The notes: generated by a model from the sequence alone, not told the origin. Numbered from the stretch's first letter, positions 1 to 6,498 are shown. The stretch is 11,458 nucleotides of DNA from Candidatus Heimdallarchaeota archaeon (GCA_021399405.1 JAAFKL010000352.1:1-11458); one strand, 5' to 3'. A program made the numbers and translations.

Positions 1-67
1 AGCGATTTCTGTAAAATTCTTCCCAATGACGGGATTTCGGGTCTGTTAAATCTTGTATCCAACTCAT
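1..67 (-). CDS. NarG-like molybdoenzyme alpha subunit (N-terminal 22 codons only)
   Basis: This is a 5' fragment of a gene that runs off the left edge. The 22 readable residues start MSWIQDL and contain WEEFYRNR. That stretch resembles the conserved block just before the first Fe-S/His-Cys region of respiratory nitrate reductase alpha subunits (E. coli NarG has a related WEDGYRQR), so I call it a NarG-type member of the DMSO-reductase family. It would reduce nitrate, or oxidise nitrite, at a bis-MGD molybdenum centre. The start is well supported: a GAGGT Shine-Dalgarno lies inside the end of the upstream DOMON gene, 6 nt before ATG. One base separates the two genes, so translation is probably coupled. 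The frame is closed upstream by TAA at 112-110 with no other start, so no Tat signal peptide can be present. Another type II DMSO-reductase subunit remains possible, because the assignment rests on only 22 residues. Confidence 0.68.
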   Translation of the reverse strand, partial: MSWIQDLTDPKSRHWEEFYRNR

Positions 68-68
68 T

Positions 69-842
69 TTAATACCTCGCTGTAACGCGATTACGTCGCA
101 TAAAGAATATTATTACCACAAAAAACAGTAAAACATAGAATACTTCGTCCCAAGGAATTTCAGTTTCCGCTGTTATACCTAATAGTGTGATCAGGTTATC
201 TTCTGCTCCAATGCTATCACCAGTTATTGTAAATATGTAAGGGCTGGTGTGATAATTTTCATGATAAGATAATGTATCACTGCTCTCACTACCTGCTACA
301 AAGAAAGAATATTGACTATTTACTTGCCAACTAATATCATCAGTATCATCTGAAGTTAGTGGTATTGTAAATTCTACCACAGTTTCTCCATTTGATTCCT
401 GTCCTTTAGCAAATTGAAGGGATTCATATTGATCATCATCAATTTGAGGTGGCACTTGACCGGTAGAATGATAATCGCCTATTGAGAAAACTCCGTCTGA
501 ATCTACAGAGGCAATAATCATATTAGCCCCCGTCATTGCATTACTTTGATATGTTTCATCATTCATTCCAAACGCAATAAAACCTGTTAACTTTGCAACT
601 ATTCCAACAGATAGGTGGGTATTATTGTGAGCCCAAGATAATTCTGCCATTACAAATTCATTTTTGAAGTTCCAAATTGCAATTGATTGGGGATATTCAT
701 CTTGATTTACAGCACCATCGGCTGTAATCAAACTTAAATCTGCAGAATATAACATTATTTCACTATCCTGTCCAGAGACAGGGTATAACAAAGTCATACA
801 CAACAACAGCGTAACTATTGATAATTGAATGCGTTTACTCAT
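69..842 (-). CDS. Membrane-anchored DOMON-domain (b-type haem) protein
   Basis: This 257-residue protein has an N-terminal signal peptide (residues 1-25, hydrophobic core [13 protein letters not shown]), a DOMON domain (about 35-205) and one C-terminal transmembrane helix (about 235-248) followed by the basic tail RRNR. The topology is extracytoplasmic domain, membrane anchor, short cytosolic tail. DOMON features are the GFIAFGM strand, the AMTGANM segment with Met103/Met108, and SYHENYH with His194/His198. In cytochrome DOMON domains and the related ethylbenzene-dehydrogenase gamma subunits, residues in equivalent places ligate haem b; that role is inferred here. There is no CXXCH motif, so covalent haem c is not expected. 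The gene precedes and nearly touches a NarG-like gene, so it probably carries electrons to or from that enzyme. An AGGTG ribosome-binding site (854-850) lies 7 nt before the ATG. A non-haem, sugar-binding DOMON is the alternative. Confidence 0.8.
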   Translation of the reverse strand: MSKRIQLSIVTLLLCMTLLYPVSGQDSEIMLYSADLSLITADGAVNQDEYPQSIAIWNFKNEFVMAELSWAHNNTHLSVGIVAKLTGFIAFGMNDETYQSNAMTGANMIIASVDSDGVFSIGDYHSTGQVPPQIDDDQYESLQFAKGQESNGETVVEFTIPLTSDDTDDISWQVNSQYSFFVAGSESSDTLSYHENYHTSPYIFTITGDSIGAEDNLITLLGITAETEIPWDEVFYVLLFFVVIIFFMRRNRVTARY

Positions 843-1324
843 TTTGTGGCACCTATAAAAATGTGATAATGGGATTAACTATAAAGTGTATATAAATTTA
901 TTTTGAGTAAAAAATGCATTAGAAATAAAGATATAAAATAAATAGCAATTATGACATATTCCTTTAGTATCATTTATTTTAACAGTGGAAAGTCAGAACT
1001 ATGGTCAAATGAGTTGAGAAAAATTAAAAAGCTCAATAAATGTATAATTTTTGAGTAATCTTTGAATAATTTATTTGATATTTCATTCTTACCTTGATAA
1101 TCGTATTTTGGAACATGTTTTACATCGATTATTATTTTGGTGTTTGAAAATAATAGTGCAAATTAAATTGTTAGGATCTAATTAGAATAGATTCTTAGCA
1201 CCGAAATTAAATTGAAATAATAATCTGTAAATCATATTAATTTAATTTAAAATACCAATTACTTATATCAACTAAACATACTAAAGATTGAAGAATTTTT
1301 ATTAGAAAGAGTTTGGCTTCAGCT
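843..1324. other. Divergent AT-rich spacer, 482 bp, no gene supported
   Basis: The spacer separates the minus-strand DOMON operon from the plus-strand serine hydrolase. It contains the TATA box at 889-896 (minus) and a TATA-like TTTTATTA at 1297-1304 (plus), which is placed so that transcription would begin at about the ATG at 1325. A 35-codon ATG frame at 951-1058 lies inside it, but its low-complexity composition (Lys, Ile, Asn) gives no reason to call it a gene. I see no long inverted repeat, attachment site or RNA gene. Confidence 0.6.
889..896 (-). promoter_or_regulatory. TATA box for the DOMON/NarG-like operon
   Basis: On the minus strand these bases read TTTATATA, preceded by an A-rich BRE-like stretch. 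Transcription would start near 865 and give a leader of about 20 nt. That leader holds the AGGTG ribosome-binding site at 854-850. A second, weaker candidate (CTTTATAG, around 879-886) lies slightly closer to the gene. Confidence 0.5.
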
Positions 1325-2773
1325 ATGAATGGATTTAACTTTACTGATGAGATGAAAATTAAATTTGAAGCAATTATATCAGATGATATGGCACAAACAA
1401 AAACTCCTGGGATGAGCATTGCAATTGTAAAAGATGATCAGATTATATATAATGGTAATTTCGGGGCATCTAATTTGGAAAAGCGACTTGAAACAAATGG
1501 AGATACTTTGTATCGAATCGCCAGTGTAACGAAATGTTTTGTCAGTTTAGGAATACTGATATTAGAATCTCAAGGCAAATTAGATATTAATGATCCAATC
1601 TCAAAATACATCCCAGTTACTTTGGGGAACAAGAATGATCCGATTACTCTACATCATTTGATGACACACACATCGGGTATTCCTGATGTAGTGTACTCTA
1701 TCCATGAATTCCATAATTATGAGAATAAGGAGACTGAAATGGAATTCCCCCACATCCCAATGACTAGTTGGGAAGATTTCTATCGTCACATCAATGGTGC
1801 ATCTGAATATCTTCAAAAACCTCCAGGAGAACATCTTCATTACCAAAATGATGGTTATGGCATGTTGGGACGAATTATTGAGGTAGTGTCGGGTTTATCC
1901 CTAAATGATTTTACAACAAAATATATTCTAGATCCACTTGAAATGAATCGATCAACCTTCCTTCAGTCGGTTTTCAGTGAATTAGACAATGTTGCCACAC
2001 CTTATATTATGTCTAATCAAAAGAAAAGAATTGTAAAAAGCACATACGAACAAGATAATGATATATTTGGATATGCTGCAGGAGGATTACTAAGCTCCGT
2101 AAAAGAAATGGCAAATTATTTGATATTCCACATGAATCATGGAAATTTCAAAGGTAATCAAATTTTATCTTCTGAAAAACTAGAAGAAATGTACAAATTT
2201 CACTTTGTAGAAACACCTATGAATCGATTGTTTGGTGCTGGTGTGGGTACTTTTGGTAAATCCGGTTATGGATATGGTTTTGGTCTCTATGAAGATTTTT
2301 ATGGTTACAAATTAGTTCACCATTCAGGTAGTTGGATCGGTTCCAGTGCATGGTTGGCATTTATCCCTGAATTAAAAATTGGTATTATATCTCTTGCAAA
2401 TAAACACCCAAGTCCTCGGATGTATGCACTTGCGGCTTTATCAATGATGATTGGTAAAGATCTAGAAAAAGATTTCCCACTTTTGAAATATCAAGCACAT
2501 TTGAAAAAACTTAGTGGACACTATGAGAGCTACAAGGGGTCATCAAGTTTCAAAATATTTCCAAAGGACGGCACGTTATGGATTAAATTGAATCAATTTG
2601 AATATGAGATACCTCTTATGCCTTTCATTGATAAAACTGAAAGCCCAATTACATTTGATTATTACTATCTTAGTGATGCAGGAGGGAAAGAACCATTACA
2701 ATTTTCCATTGTTAATGATGAAATTTGGTTTGATCTTGAAAGAATCAAAGCTAAAAAAGTAAAAGATCTATAA
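1325..2773 (+). CDS. Cytosolic serine beta-lactamase-like hydrolase (class C / LACTB family)
   Basis: This 482-residue protein belongs to the beta-lactamase/penicillin-binding-protein fold of serine hydrolases. The three active-site motifs are present in order: SVTK with nucleophile Ser67 and Lys70, YQN with Tyr173 and Asn175, and HSG at about 333-335 in place of the KTG box. HSG-type third motifs are common in the class C-like esterase, peptidase and LACTB groups, so peptidase or esterase activity is as likely as beta-lactam hydrolysis. From about residue 390 a beta-rich C-terminal domain resembles the lipocalin-like tail (DUF3471 type) of many such proteins. No signal peptide is visible, so it is predicted cytosolic. 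The ATG at 1325 is preferred over an in-frame TTG at 1313, because a TATA-like element at 1297-1304 would place the transcript start at about 1325 (leaderless). An in-frame TGA at 1289 closes the frame. The natural substrate is unknown. Confidence 0.88.
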   Translation: MNGFNFTDEMKIKFEAIISDDMAQTKTPGMSIAIVKDDQIIYNGNFGASNLEKRLETNGDTLYRIASVTKCFVSLGILILESQGKLDINDPISKYIPVTLGNKNDPITLHHLMTHTSGIPDVVYSIHEFHNYENKETEMEFPHIPMTSWEDFYRHINGASEYLQKPPGEHLHYQNDGYGMLGRIIEVVSGLSLNDFTTKYILDPLEMNRSTFLQSVFSELDNVATPYIMSNQKKRIVKSTYEQDNDIFGYAAGGLLSSVKEMANYLIFHMNHGNFKGNQILSSEKLEEMYKFHFVETPMNRLFGAGVGTFGKSGYGYGFGLYEDFYGYKLVHHSGSWIGSSAWLAFIPELKIGIISLANKHPSPRMYALAALSMMIGKDLEKDFPLLKYQAHLKKLSGHYESYKGSSSFKIFPKDGTLWIKLNQFEYEIPLMPFIDKTESPITFDYYYLSDAGGKEPLQFSIVNDEIWFDLERIKAKKVKDL

Positions 2774-2903
2774 TAATCGGTCATATTAAGCTCTAGCCTC
2801 ATAATAATTCGGACACATTCGACATAAAATCAGTCTAAAACTTCATACAAAATTACATTCATCCCGAAAACCCTTAATCATTTGAAGTTAATGATGATAT
2901 GTA

Positions 2904-3683
2904 GTGCCAGACGGGTCAACATACCACAAAATTATCTTCGCAGGATTGGCTGCAGTTGGTAAAACCTCAATTTACAAATCAGTAATTGAGAACGTGGATT
3001 TGGAGGAAATAGAAAATCTTCTTCCCACTCGTGGGATCGAGAGGAAGTTCCATAGTATATCAGGTCATAATTTAGTATTTTGGGATCTTGGTGGACAGGA
3101 TGTTTATAGATCTGGTTACTTTCAGGACCCTCGAATCTTTGCAGAAACATCATTATTGATTTATGTTCTTGATATTCAGGACAAAGAAAGATTTGATGAC
3201 TCAGTAGAATATTTGCTGCAAATTTTAATGACTATCAAAAATCTTGGAAGTCCGCCTCGAGTTTTTGTTCTTATTCACAAATATGATCCTGAAAAGATGA
3301 CGGAGCTCAGATATAATTTACTTGAAGCCTCGAGTATACTCAAAGAAGCAAACAAGTTTCCATCAATGGAGATAACAAAATTTGCAACTTCAATATATAA
3401 TGACAATCTAGATTCTGTAGTTGAAAGTATTCTTAAAGAGATAATTCCTAATTTTTCAAATGATATGCTAAGTAAAACTCATGAATCCTCCTTTGCTCCA
3501 GCAACTGAAGAAGAAAAGTCGATATTTATGTCTGATCAAGTGGTTTCAGGGATGGAATTTTCATTATCCAAGGATAGTGAGAAAAGCGATTTTCAAAAAG
3601 AGTTAGCTAAACATATCGATATGATTAAAGGTCTTATGGGTGAAGATTCAAAAGAAAAGAACTCCGAATCTGAAGAAGAGTAA
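2904..3683 (+). CDS. Gtr1/Rag-like small GTPase
   Basis: This 259-residue protein has a full Ras-type G domain. G1 is GLAAVGKT at 14-21, the likely G2 threonine is Thr42 in PTRGIE, G3 is DLGGQ at 61-65, G4 is HKYD at 125-128, and G5 is probably ATS at 161-163. The sequence around switch II (WDLGGQDVYRSGYF) and the HKxD form of G4 are typical of the Gtr1/RagA family rather than Ras, Rab or Arf. In eukaryotes that family works as heterodimers on lysosomal membranes in nutrient signalling. Many Asgard archaea carry multiple Rag-like GTPases of unknown role. The last 65 or so residues form a charged tail ending in an acidic run, in place of the roadblock-type domain of eukaryotic Rags. There is no C-terminal Cys motif or lipidation signal. 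The start is GTG: an in-frame TGA at 2895 closes the frame and the next Met lies past G3, so the GTG is required. Confidence 0.87.
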   Translation: MPDGSTYHKIIFAGLAAVGKTSIYKSVIENVDLEEIENLLPTRGIERKFHSISGHNLVFWDLGGQDVYRSGYFQDPRIFAETSLLIYVLDIQDKERFDDSVEYLLQILMTIKNLGSPPRVFVLIHKYDPEKMTELRYNLLEASSILKEANKFPSMEITKFATSIYNDNLDSVVESILKEIIPNFSNDMLSKTHESSFAPATEEEKSIFMSDQVVSGMEFSLSKDSEKSDFQKELAKHIDMIKGLMGEDSKEKNSESEEE

Positions 3684-3689
3684 TTTTTT
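3684..3689 (+). terminator. T-run terminator after the GTPase gene
   Basis: Six consecutive T bases begin directly after the GTPase stop codon (3681-3683), in the 21-bp gap before the convergent TetR gene. Archaeal termination commonly uses T-runs without a hairpin, so this is a plausible stop signal. Confidence 0.45.
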
Positions 3690-3704
3690 CAAATTCGCAA
3701 TAAT

Positions 3705-4283
3705 TTAATTCCCCAGCATATCAATTATTGTTTCTGTGGTTGTATCATAATGATTTGGTTTTTTATAAGCTCGTGCAAATAACATAGCCCCTTCAATTGC
3801 TGAAGATATGAACAATGCCATTTCAATGGGTTTTTTAGAAAATTTAAATTCTCCGCTATCACGCCCTAATTCTAAAATTTTACTGAGCCATTCCATATAA
3901 TAATCAAACAAAATCCTCAATTCATTTTCCATTTCTTTTGGAATACTATTTATCTCTGCACTTAATACAGCAGCAGGACAAATATAATCATTTTTCAGAC
4001 CAGTTTTAAAAAATGCGAAATAGTGTTCCAATCTTTCCCAAGGATCTTGAGTTGATTTGTCCAATTTCTTGGTCAAGTAAATTACTTTCTCTTTGTAATT
4101 TTCCACGGCTGCAATTCCAAGTATTTCTTTTGACTCAAAGTGATAATGAACACTGGCTTTCTTAATCCCGACCTCTTTGGCGATATCATTAAAACTGAAG
4201 GAATTGTAACTTTTGGATCTAATGAAATTGAGTGCAGTATTCAAAATCTTTTTGCGGGTGTCTTCTTTGGTTACTGTACTCAT
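3705..4283 (-). CDS. TetR/AcrR-family transcriptional repressor
   Basis: This 192-residue protein has the normal TetR length. The N-terminal helix-turn-helix domain spans about residues 9-56, with FNDIAKEVGI and the recognition segment KKASVHYHFESKE, both very typical of the family. The remaining all-helical part (about 60-190) is the ligand-binding and dimerisation domain, which in this family usually senses small hydrophobic compounds; the ligand cannot be read from the sequence. The gene is divergent from an alpha/beta hydrolase, with two palindromic sites in the 140-bp gap. It very likely represses both that gene and itself. Its TATA box (TTTAATAA at 4318-4311) lies 28 bp from the ATG, giving a near-leaderless transcript. 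It is convergent with the GTPase gene. TetR proteins are frequent in bacteria and less so in Asgard archaea, so acquisition from bacteria is possible, but base composition does not stand out. Confidence 0.92.
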   Translation of the reverse strand: MSTVTKEDTRKKILNTALNFIRSKSYNSFSFNDIAKEVGIKKASVHYHFESKEILGIAAVENYKEKVIYLTKKLDKSTQDPWERLEHYFAFFKTGLKNDYICPAAVLSAEINSIPKEMENELRILFDYYMEWLSKILELGRDSGEFKFSKKPIEMALFISSAIEGAMLFARAYKKPNHYDTTTETIIDMLGN

Positions 4284-4310
4284 TCTTTCAATAATATTTA
4301 TATGAGGGAC

Positions 4311-4318
4311 TTATTAAA
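4311..4318 (-). promoter_or_regulatory. TATA box of the tetR-like gene
   Basis: The minus strand reads TTTAATAA within CAATTTAATAAG. The ATG is 28 bp away, so transcription should start within about 5 nt of the start codon. The element nearly duplicates the one for the divergent hydrolase (CAATTTAAATAAG), suggesting both promoters have matching core strength. Confidence 0.55.
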
Positions 4319-4329
4319 TTGTATTGTTT

Positions 4330-4345
4330 TACCTACTAGTAGGTA
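4330..4345. promoter_or_regulatory. Operator O1, perfect 16-bp palindrome
   Basis: TACCTACTAGTAGGTA is its own reverse complement over all 16 bases. It lies 12 bp upstream of the tetR-like TATA box. It matches operator O2 at 15 of 16 positions, with a single difference at the centre, and the two centres are 70 bp apart. Size, symmetry and place between a TetR gene and its divergent neighbour make it a strong candidate TetR site. Confidence 0.82.
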
Positions 4346-4385
4346 GATGAATTTTGCATAATTATTTTATCTGTGATGAATCAAT

Positions 4386-4393
4386 TTAAATAA
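4386..4393 (+). promoter_or_regulatory. TATA box of the alpha/beta hydrolase gene
   Basis: TTTAAATA within CAATTTAAATAAG, 31 bp before the ATG at 4424. The predicted transcript start (about 4412-4415) falls inside operator O2, which fits simple repression. Confidence 0.6.
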
Positions 4394-4398
4394 GCAAG

Positions 4399-4416
4399 CT
4401 ACCTACCAGTAGGTAG
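4399..4416. promoter_or_regulatory. Operator O2, 18-bp palindrome over the hydrolase transcription start
   Basis: CTACCTACCAGTAGGTAG is symmetric except for the central C/A pair at 4407-4408. The core matches O1. It lies between the hydrolase TATA box and ATG, covering the predicted transcript start, where a bound repressor would block initiation. A further GTA directly after it partly repeats the half-site. Confidence 0.82.
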
Positions 4417-4423
4417 GTAAAAA

Positions 4424-5329
4424 ATGGCGGTAAAAAACTCACAAACTGAAATTGATTATGTAAAACAAATGAAATCTAACAAACTCCCTTTTGCAGTCCG
4501 AGCAATGCGATCGTATATTAAATTTCTCAACAAATTCTCTAAGAAAAGAGCTACCAAATTAGTAACCAAGTTATTTTTAACTCCGCAAAGGAAGGTTTTG
4601 AGGGATGATCAGCTAGAGTATTACAATTCCGGGCATTCAGAATTTATTAAATACAATGACCAAGACGTATTTGTATTTACAAAAGGTGAAGGTCCAAGAG
4701 TTATGCTTGCACATGGTTGGGGTTCAAACTCATACATTTTCAGATTCATAATAGATTCACTTGTAGAATCAGGTTTCTCAGTAGTGACTTTAGATTATCC
4801 TGCACATGGTCAATCAACTGGTAAACAAACAAATTTACCTGAGACATCTGAGTTGGTAAAATTATTATCTCAAAAGTACGGTCCATTAAAGGCCGTTATT
4901 GCATATTCCTTTGGTGGACCAACAGCAATTCGAGCAATGGAGATAGGTTTAGAAACTGAAAACTTAGTTCTACTTAGCTCACCATCAAAAATAGAGTCAA
5001 TATTCAATCCCTTTTTCGATTTATTAGACATCAAGCCGGAACTGCAAGAGTTGTTCATACAAGAATTAGTAGCTCAAACAGGAATCAATAGGAATAGAAT
5101 ATCTCCAATGGATATGCAATATGATAAATCTGTAAGAACGTTAATAGTTCATGACAAAGATGATGAAATTATTTCAGATGTAGATGCCACATTAATTCAT
5201 CACGAATTGAAGAATTCAAGATTAATATTTACTTCCAAGTTGGGTCACCGTGGAGTTCCACGGGCTGAAGAAATTGTTAGTGAGATAACCAGTTTTCTTG
5301 TTACCCCTGAACCTAAAATTCAGGCCTAA
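4424..5329 (+). CDS. Alpha/beta hydrolase, target of the divergent TetR
   Basis: This 301-residue protein has a classic alpha/beta-hydrolase fold from about residue 75. The oxyanion segment is HGWGSN (97-102), followed by LDYPAHGQS (123-131). The nucleophile elbow is AYSFGG with Ser162. A likely acid is Asp246 in HDKDDE, and the catalytic histidine is His275 in LGHRG. The elbow begins with Ala rather than the usual Gly, which some members tolerate. Residues 1-60 form a basic, helical N-terminal extension (RSYIKFLNKFSKKRATK) without a true signal peptide or membrane segment; it could lie on a membrane surface. The family includes esterases, thioesterases and lipases, and the substrate is unknown. 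Control by a TetR repressor through O2 suggests it is induced by a small hydrophobic molecule, perhaps its substrate. The leader is only about 10 nt and has no clear ribosome-binding site. Confidence 0.9.
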   Translation: MAVKNSQTEIDYVKQMKSNKLPFAVRAMRSYIKFLNKFSKKRATKLVTKLFLTPQRKVLRDDQLEYYNSGHSEFIKYNDQDVFVFTKGEGPRVMLAHGWGSNSYIFRFIIDSLVESGFSVVTLDYPAHGQSTGKQTNLPETSELVKLLSQKYGPLKAVIAYSFGGPTAIRAMEIGLETENLVLLSSPSKIESIFNPFFDLLDIKPELQELFIQELVAQTGINRNRISPMDMQYDKSVRTLIVHDKDDEIISDVDATLIHHELKNSRLIFTSKLGHRGVPRAEEIVSEITSFLVTPEPKIQA

Positions 5330-5368
5330 TTCTTCATCACTTTCAATTTTTATACAAAATAAATTTGT

Positions 5369-5508
5369 AAAAAATTAAGATACCCCTCCCTGTACAAACG
5401 ATTTGAGGAAAATCATCGAGGGAATGAAACGAGTTTGATCACTTATTTAGGGGTGGATGAAAGTGGGGGGAGGGAATGTCGATCAAAATTAATTGACCGA
5501 CAGCTAAG
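5369..5508 (-). ncRNA. Candidate structured non-coding RNA
   Basis: A GC-rich island in a very AT-rich convergent spacer has RNA-gene-like marks on the minus strand. A TATA-like TTTATTAA (5535-5528) would start a transcript near 5506. A hairpin follows at 5502-5477 with two 10-nt arms that pair fully if one G-U is allowed (on the plus strand that pair is A-C, so minus is favoured). The 7-bp helix CCCTCCC (5474-5468) with GGGAGGG (5390-5384) would close the rest. A U6 run (5374-5369) ends it. The length would be about 135-140 nt. On the plus strand, TTTTTATAC (5347-5355) and the helix 5382-5387/5449-5454 offer a rival reading. I do not recognise a family: it is not a tRNA or 5S rRNA, and RNase P or SRP RNA signatures are not convincing. 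Strand and ends are uncertain. Confidence 0.33.
5477..5502. repeat. Near-perfect 26-bp inverted repeat
   Basis: Ten-base arms (TGTCGATCAA and TTGACCGACA) flank the loop AATTAA with one imperfect pair (5482/5497). As minus-strand RNA that pair is G-U, so the hairpin is continuous. It may be the 5' hairpin of the candidate RNA, or a terminator or protein-binding site. Confidence 0.6.
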
Positions 5509-5648
5509 TATATTATTGGAATTCTTATTAATAAACTCTCATTTCGGGGATTCTTACTAATAGTCTTCACATTGTTTGTACATTTACACTGTGAAGTTTA
5601 GTTAATCTAACAAATTAATTATAAAATTGGTTACCAAATTATAATAGA

Positions 5649-6437
5649 TTATTTTACGCCTTGAAAAATTGATGAGGAGTATTCAATTTCTGAACCACCA
5701 AAATTCTTGGTGAACTCATACTCATCGATTGCCTTCACATCTTTAAATCCCGCTGCTTTCAACATTTGAATATAGTTTTGTTTTGTAGTTCCCGCATAGC
5801 ATCCACATACCGCATCAACATTACTTGTTAATTCTTCTGAGGGTGTATCTTTCACAACAAGATCCGAGAATACAATTCGACCTCCTTCCTTGAGAATTTT
5901 ATATGAGCTAGCAAATACATTTTCTCTATTATCTGCTAAATTTACTACACAATTACTGATAATCAAATCTGCTGTTTCAGCGTCAACAGGAATGTCTTCA
6001 ATGCTCCCTTTTCTGAATTCGACATTTGGAATTTCAGATTCTGATGCATTTTTATTTGCTAGCTTGAGCATATCATCTGAGAAATCAATTCCGATAACAT
6101 GACCAGTTTCACCAACTTCTCTTGCAAAATTCAATGCATCTCTCCCTGGACCTGATCCTAAATCAACAACGGTCTCGCCTTCTTGAGGTTTAGCAAATCC
6201 CATAAGGTCTTTGTCGCTGCCTAGAGTTGGTATGTTTTGACTTAAATCCTTTAATTCAATTACTCCTTCATCATCACCGCAACATGAAGATTCCGTTGTT
6301 GTACGTACTTGCTCACCCTCACAACATGCAGATTTGTTACCCGCAAGTAACTCTTTTGCAATATTTGAATAGGTCTCATTTACAGATCCACTAAGTGTAA
6401 TCTTTCTTGGTTCGTTGATGGTTTCACTTTTTACCAT
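5649..6437 (-). CDS. arsM: Arsenite S-adenosylmethionine methyltransferase
   Basis: This 262-residue class I SAM-dependent methyltransferase has motif I at VVDLGSGPG (90-98), an acidic motif II region at GIDFSDDML, and ISNCVVNL (160-167) after the fourth strand. Cysteines mark it as an ArsM/AS3MT-type enzyme: Cys163 in SNCVVNL, Cys211 and Cys213 in CGCYAG, and two N-terminal CC pairs (Cys38-39 and Cys52-53). In characterised ArsM proteins, cysteines at the two internal places bind As(III), and N-terminal CC pairs help capture it. Methylation converts arsenite to methylated, partly volatile species in the cytosol. The length is slightly shorter than algal ArsM (about 370 residues) and normal for prokaryotic forms. 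The gene is divergent from a TrmB-type regulator with an inverted repeat between them. A TATA tract (about 6459-6472) places transcription at or near the ATG. Methylation of another thiophilic metalloid is a minor alternative. Confidence 0.88.
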   Translation of the reverse strand: MVKSETINEPRKITLSGSVNETYSNIAKELLAGNKSACCEGEQVRTTTESSCCGDDEGVIELKDLSQNIPTLGSDKDLMGFAKPQEGETVVDLGSGPGRDALNFAREVGETGHVIGIDFSDDMLKLANKNASESEIPNVEFRKGSIEDIPVDAETADLIISNCVVNLADNRENVFASSYKILKEGGRIVFSDLVVKDTPSEELTSNVDAVCGCYAGTTKQNYIQMLKAAGFKDVKAIDEYEFTKNFGGSEIEYSSSIFQGVK

Positions 6438-6458
6438 AAGATATGTTTAGTGTGGACA

Positions 6459-6472
6459 TTTATAATATATAT
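6459..6472 (-). promoter_or_regulatory. TATA tract of the arsM-like gene
   Basis: The minus strand reads ATATATATTATAAA, about 22-35 bp before the ATG at 6437. This gives a leaderless or nearly leaderless transcript. The inverted repeat at 6474-6498 abuts its upstream (BRE) side. Confidence 0.5.
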
Positions 6473-6473
6473 C

Positions 6474-6498
6474 CTACTTTTCTACTATGTAAAAGTAG
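6474..6498. promoter_or_regulatory. Inverted repeat between arsM and the TrmB-like gene, probable operator
   Basis: Perfect 8-bp arms CTACTTTT and AAAAGTAG are separated by 9 bp. The site lies between the two divergent TATA boxes and touches the upstream side of the arsM one. TrmB-family regulators bind palindromes near BRE/TATA, and the site's position decides activation or repression. The most likely binder is the adjacent TrmB-like protein. A third copy of CTACT (6482-6486) lies in the spacer and could pair with AGTAG in an alternative register. Confidence 0.65.

Larger units (their letters stand above)
5330..5648. other. Convergent spacer of 319 bp between the hydrolase and arsM-like genes
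   Basis: Both flanking genes end here, so no promoter is needed, yet the spacer is long. It holds a GC-richer block (5381-5480, 46% G+C by count, against 10% for the 40 bases on its left and 25% for 5501-5540), listed separately as a possible RNA gene. It also holds an inverted repeat CTTCACA/TGTGAAG (5565-5571 and 5590-5596) and a small palindrome TTGGTTACCAA (5627-5637) just past the arsM-like stop. No convincing reading frame is present. Confidence 0.55.

Noticed and set aside
951..1058. A 35-codon ATG frame in the spacer between the DOMON and serine hydrolase genes
   Set aside because: Composition is low-complexity Lys/Ile/Asn as expected from AT-rich non-coding DNA, there is no ribosome-binding site, and no recognisable motif.
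1313..1324. TTG at 1313 as the start of the serine hydrolase
   Set aside because: The purine-rich stretch before it leaves only one base of spacing, and the ATG at 1325 fits the promoter position better.
5381..5505. RNase P RNA, because of a GAGGAAAA stretch at 5405-5412 in a GC-rich island
   Set aside because: The conserved GAGGAAAGUCC core and the later ACAGAAA and GGGUG-type elements are not found in proper order, and the block is too short.
5565..5596. Inverted repeat CTTCACA/TGTGAAG as an intrinsic terminator for the arsM-like gene
   Set aside because: The loop is 18 nt and no T-run follows on the minus strand. It may be a chance repeat in AT-rich DNA.
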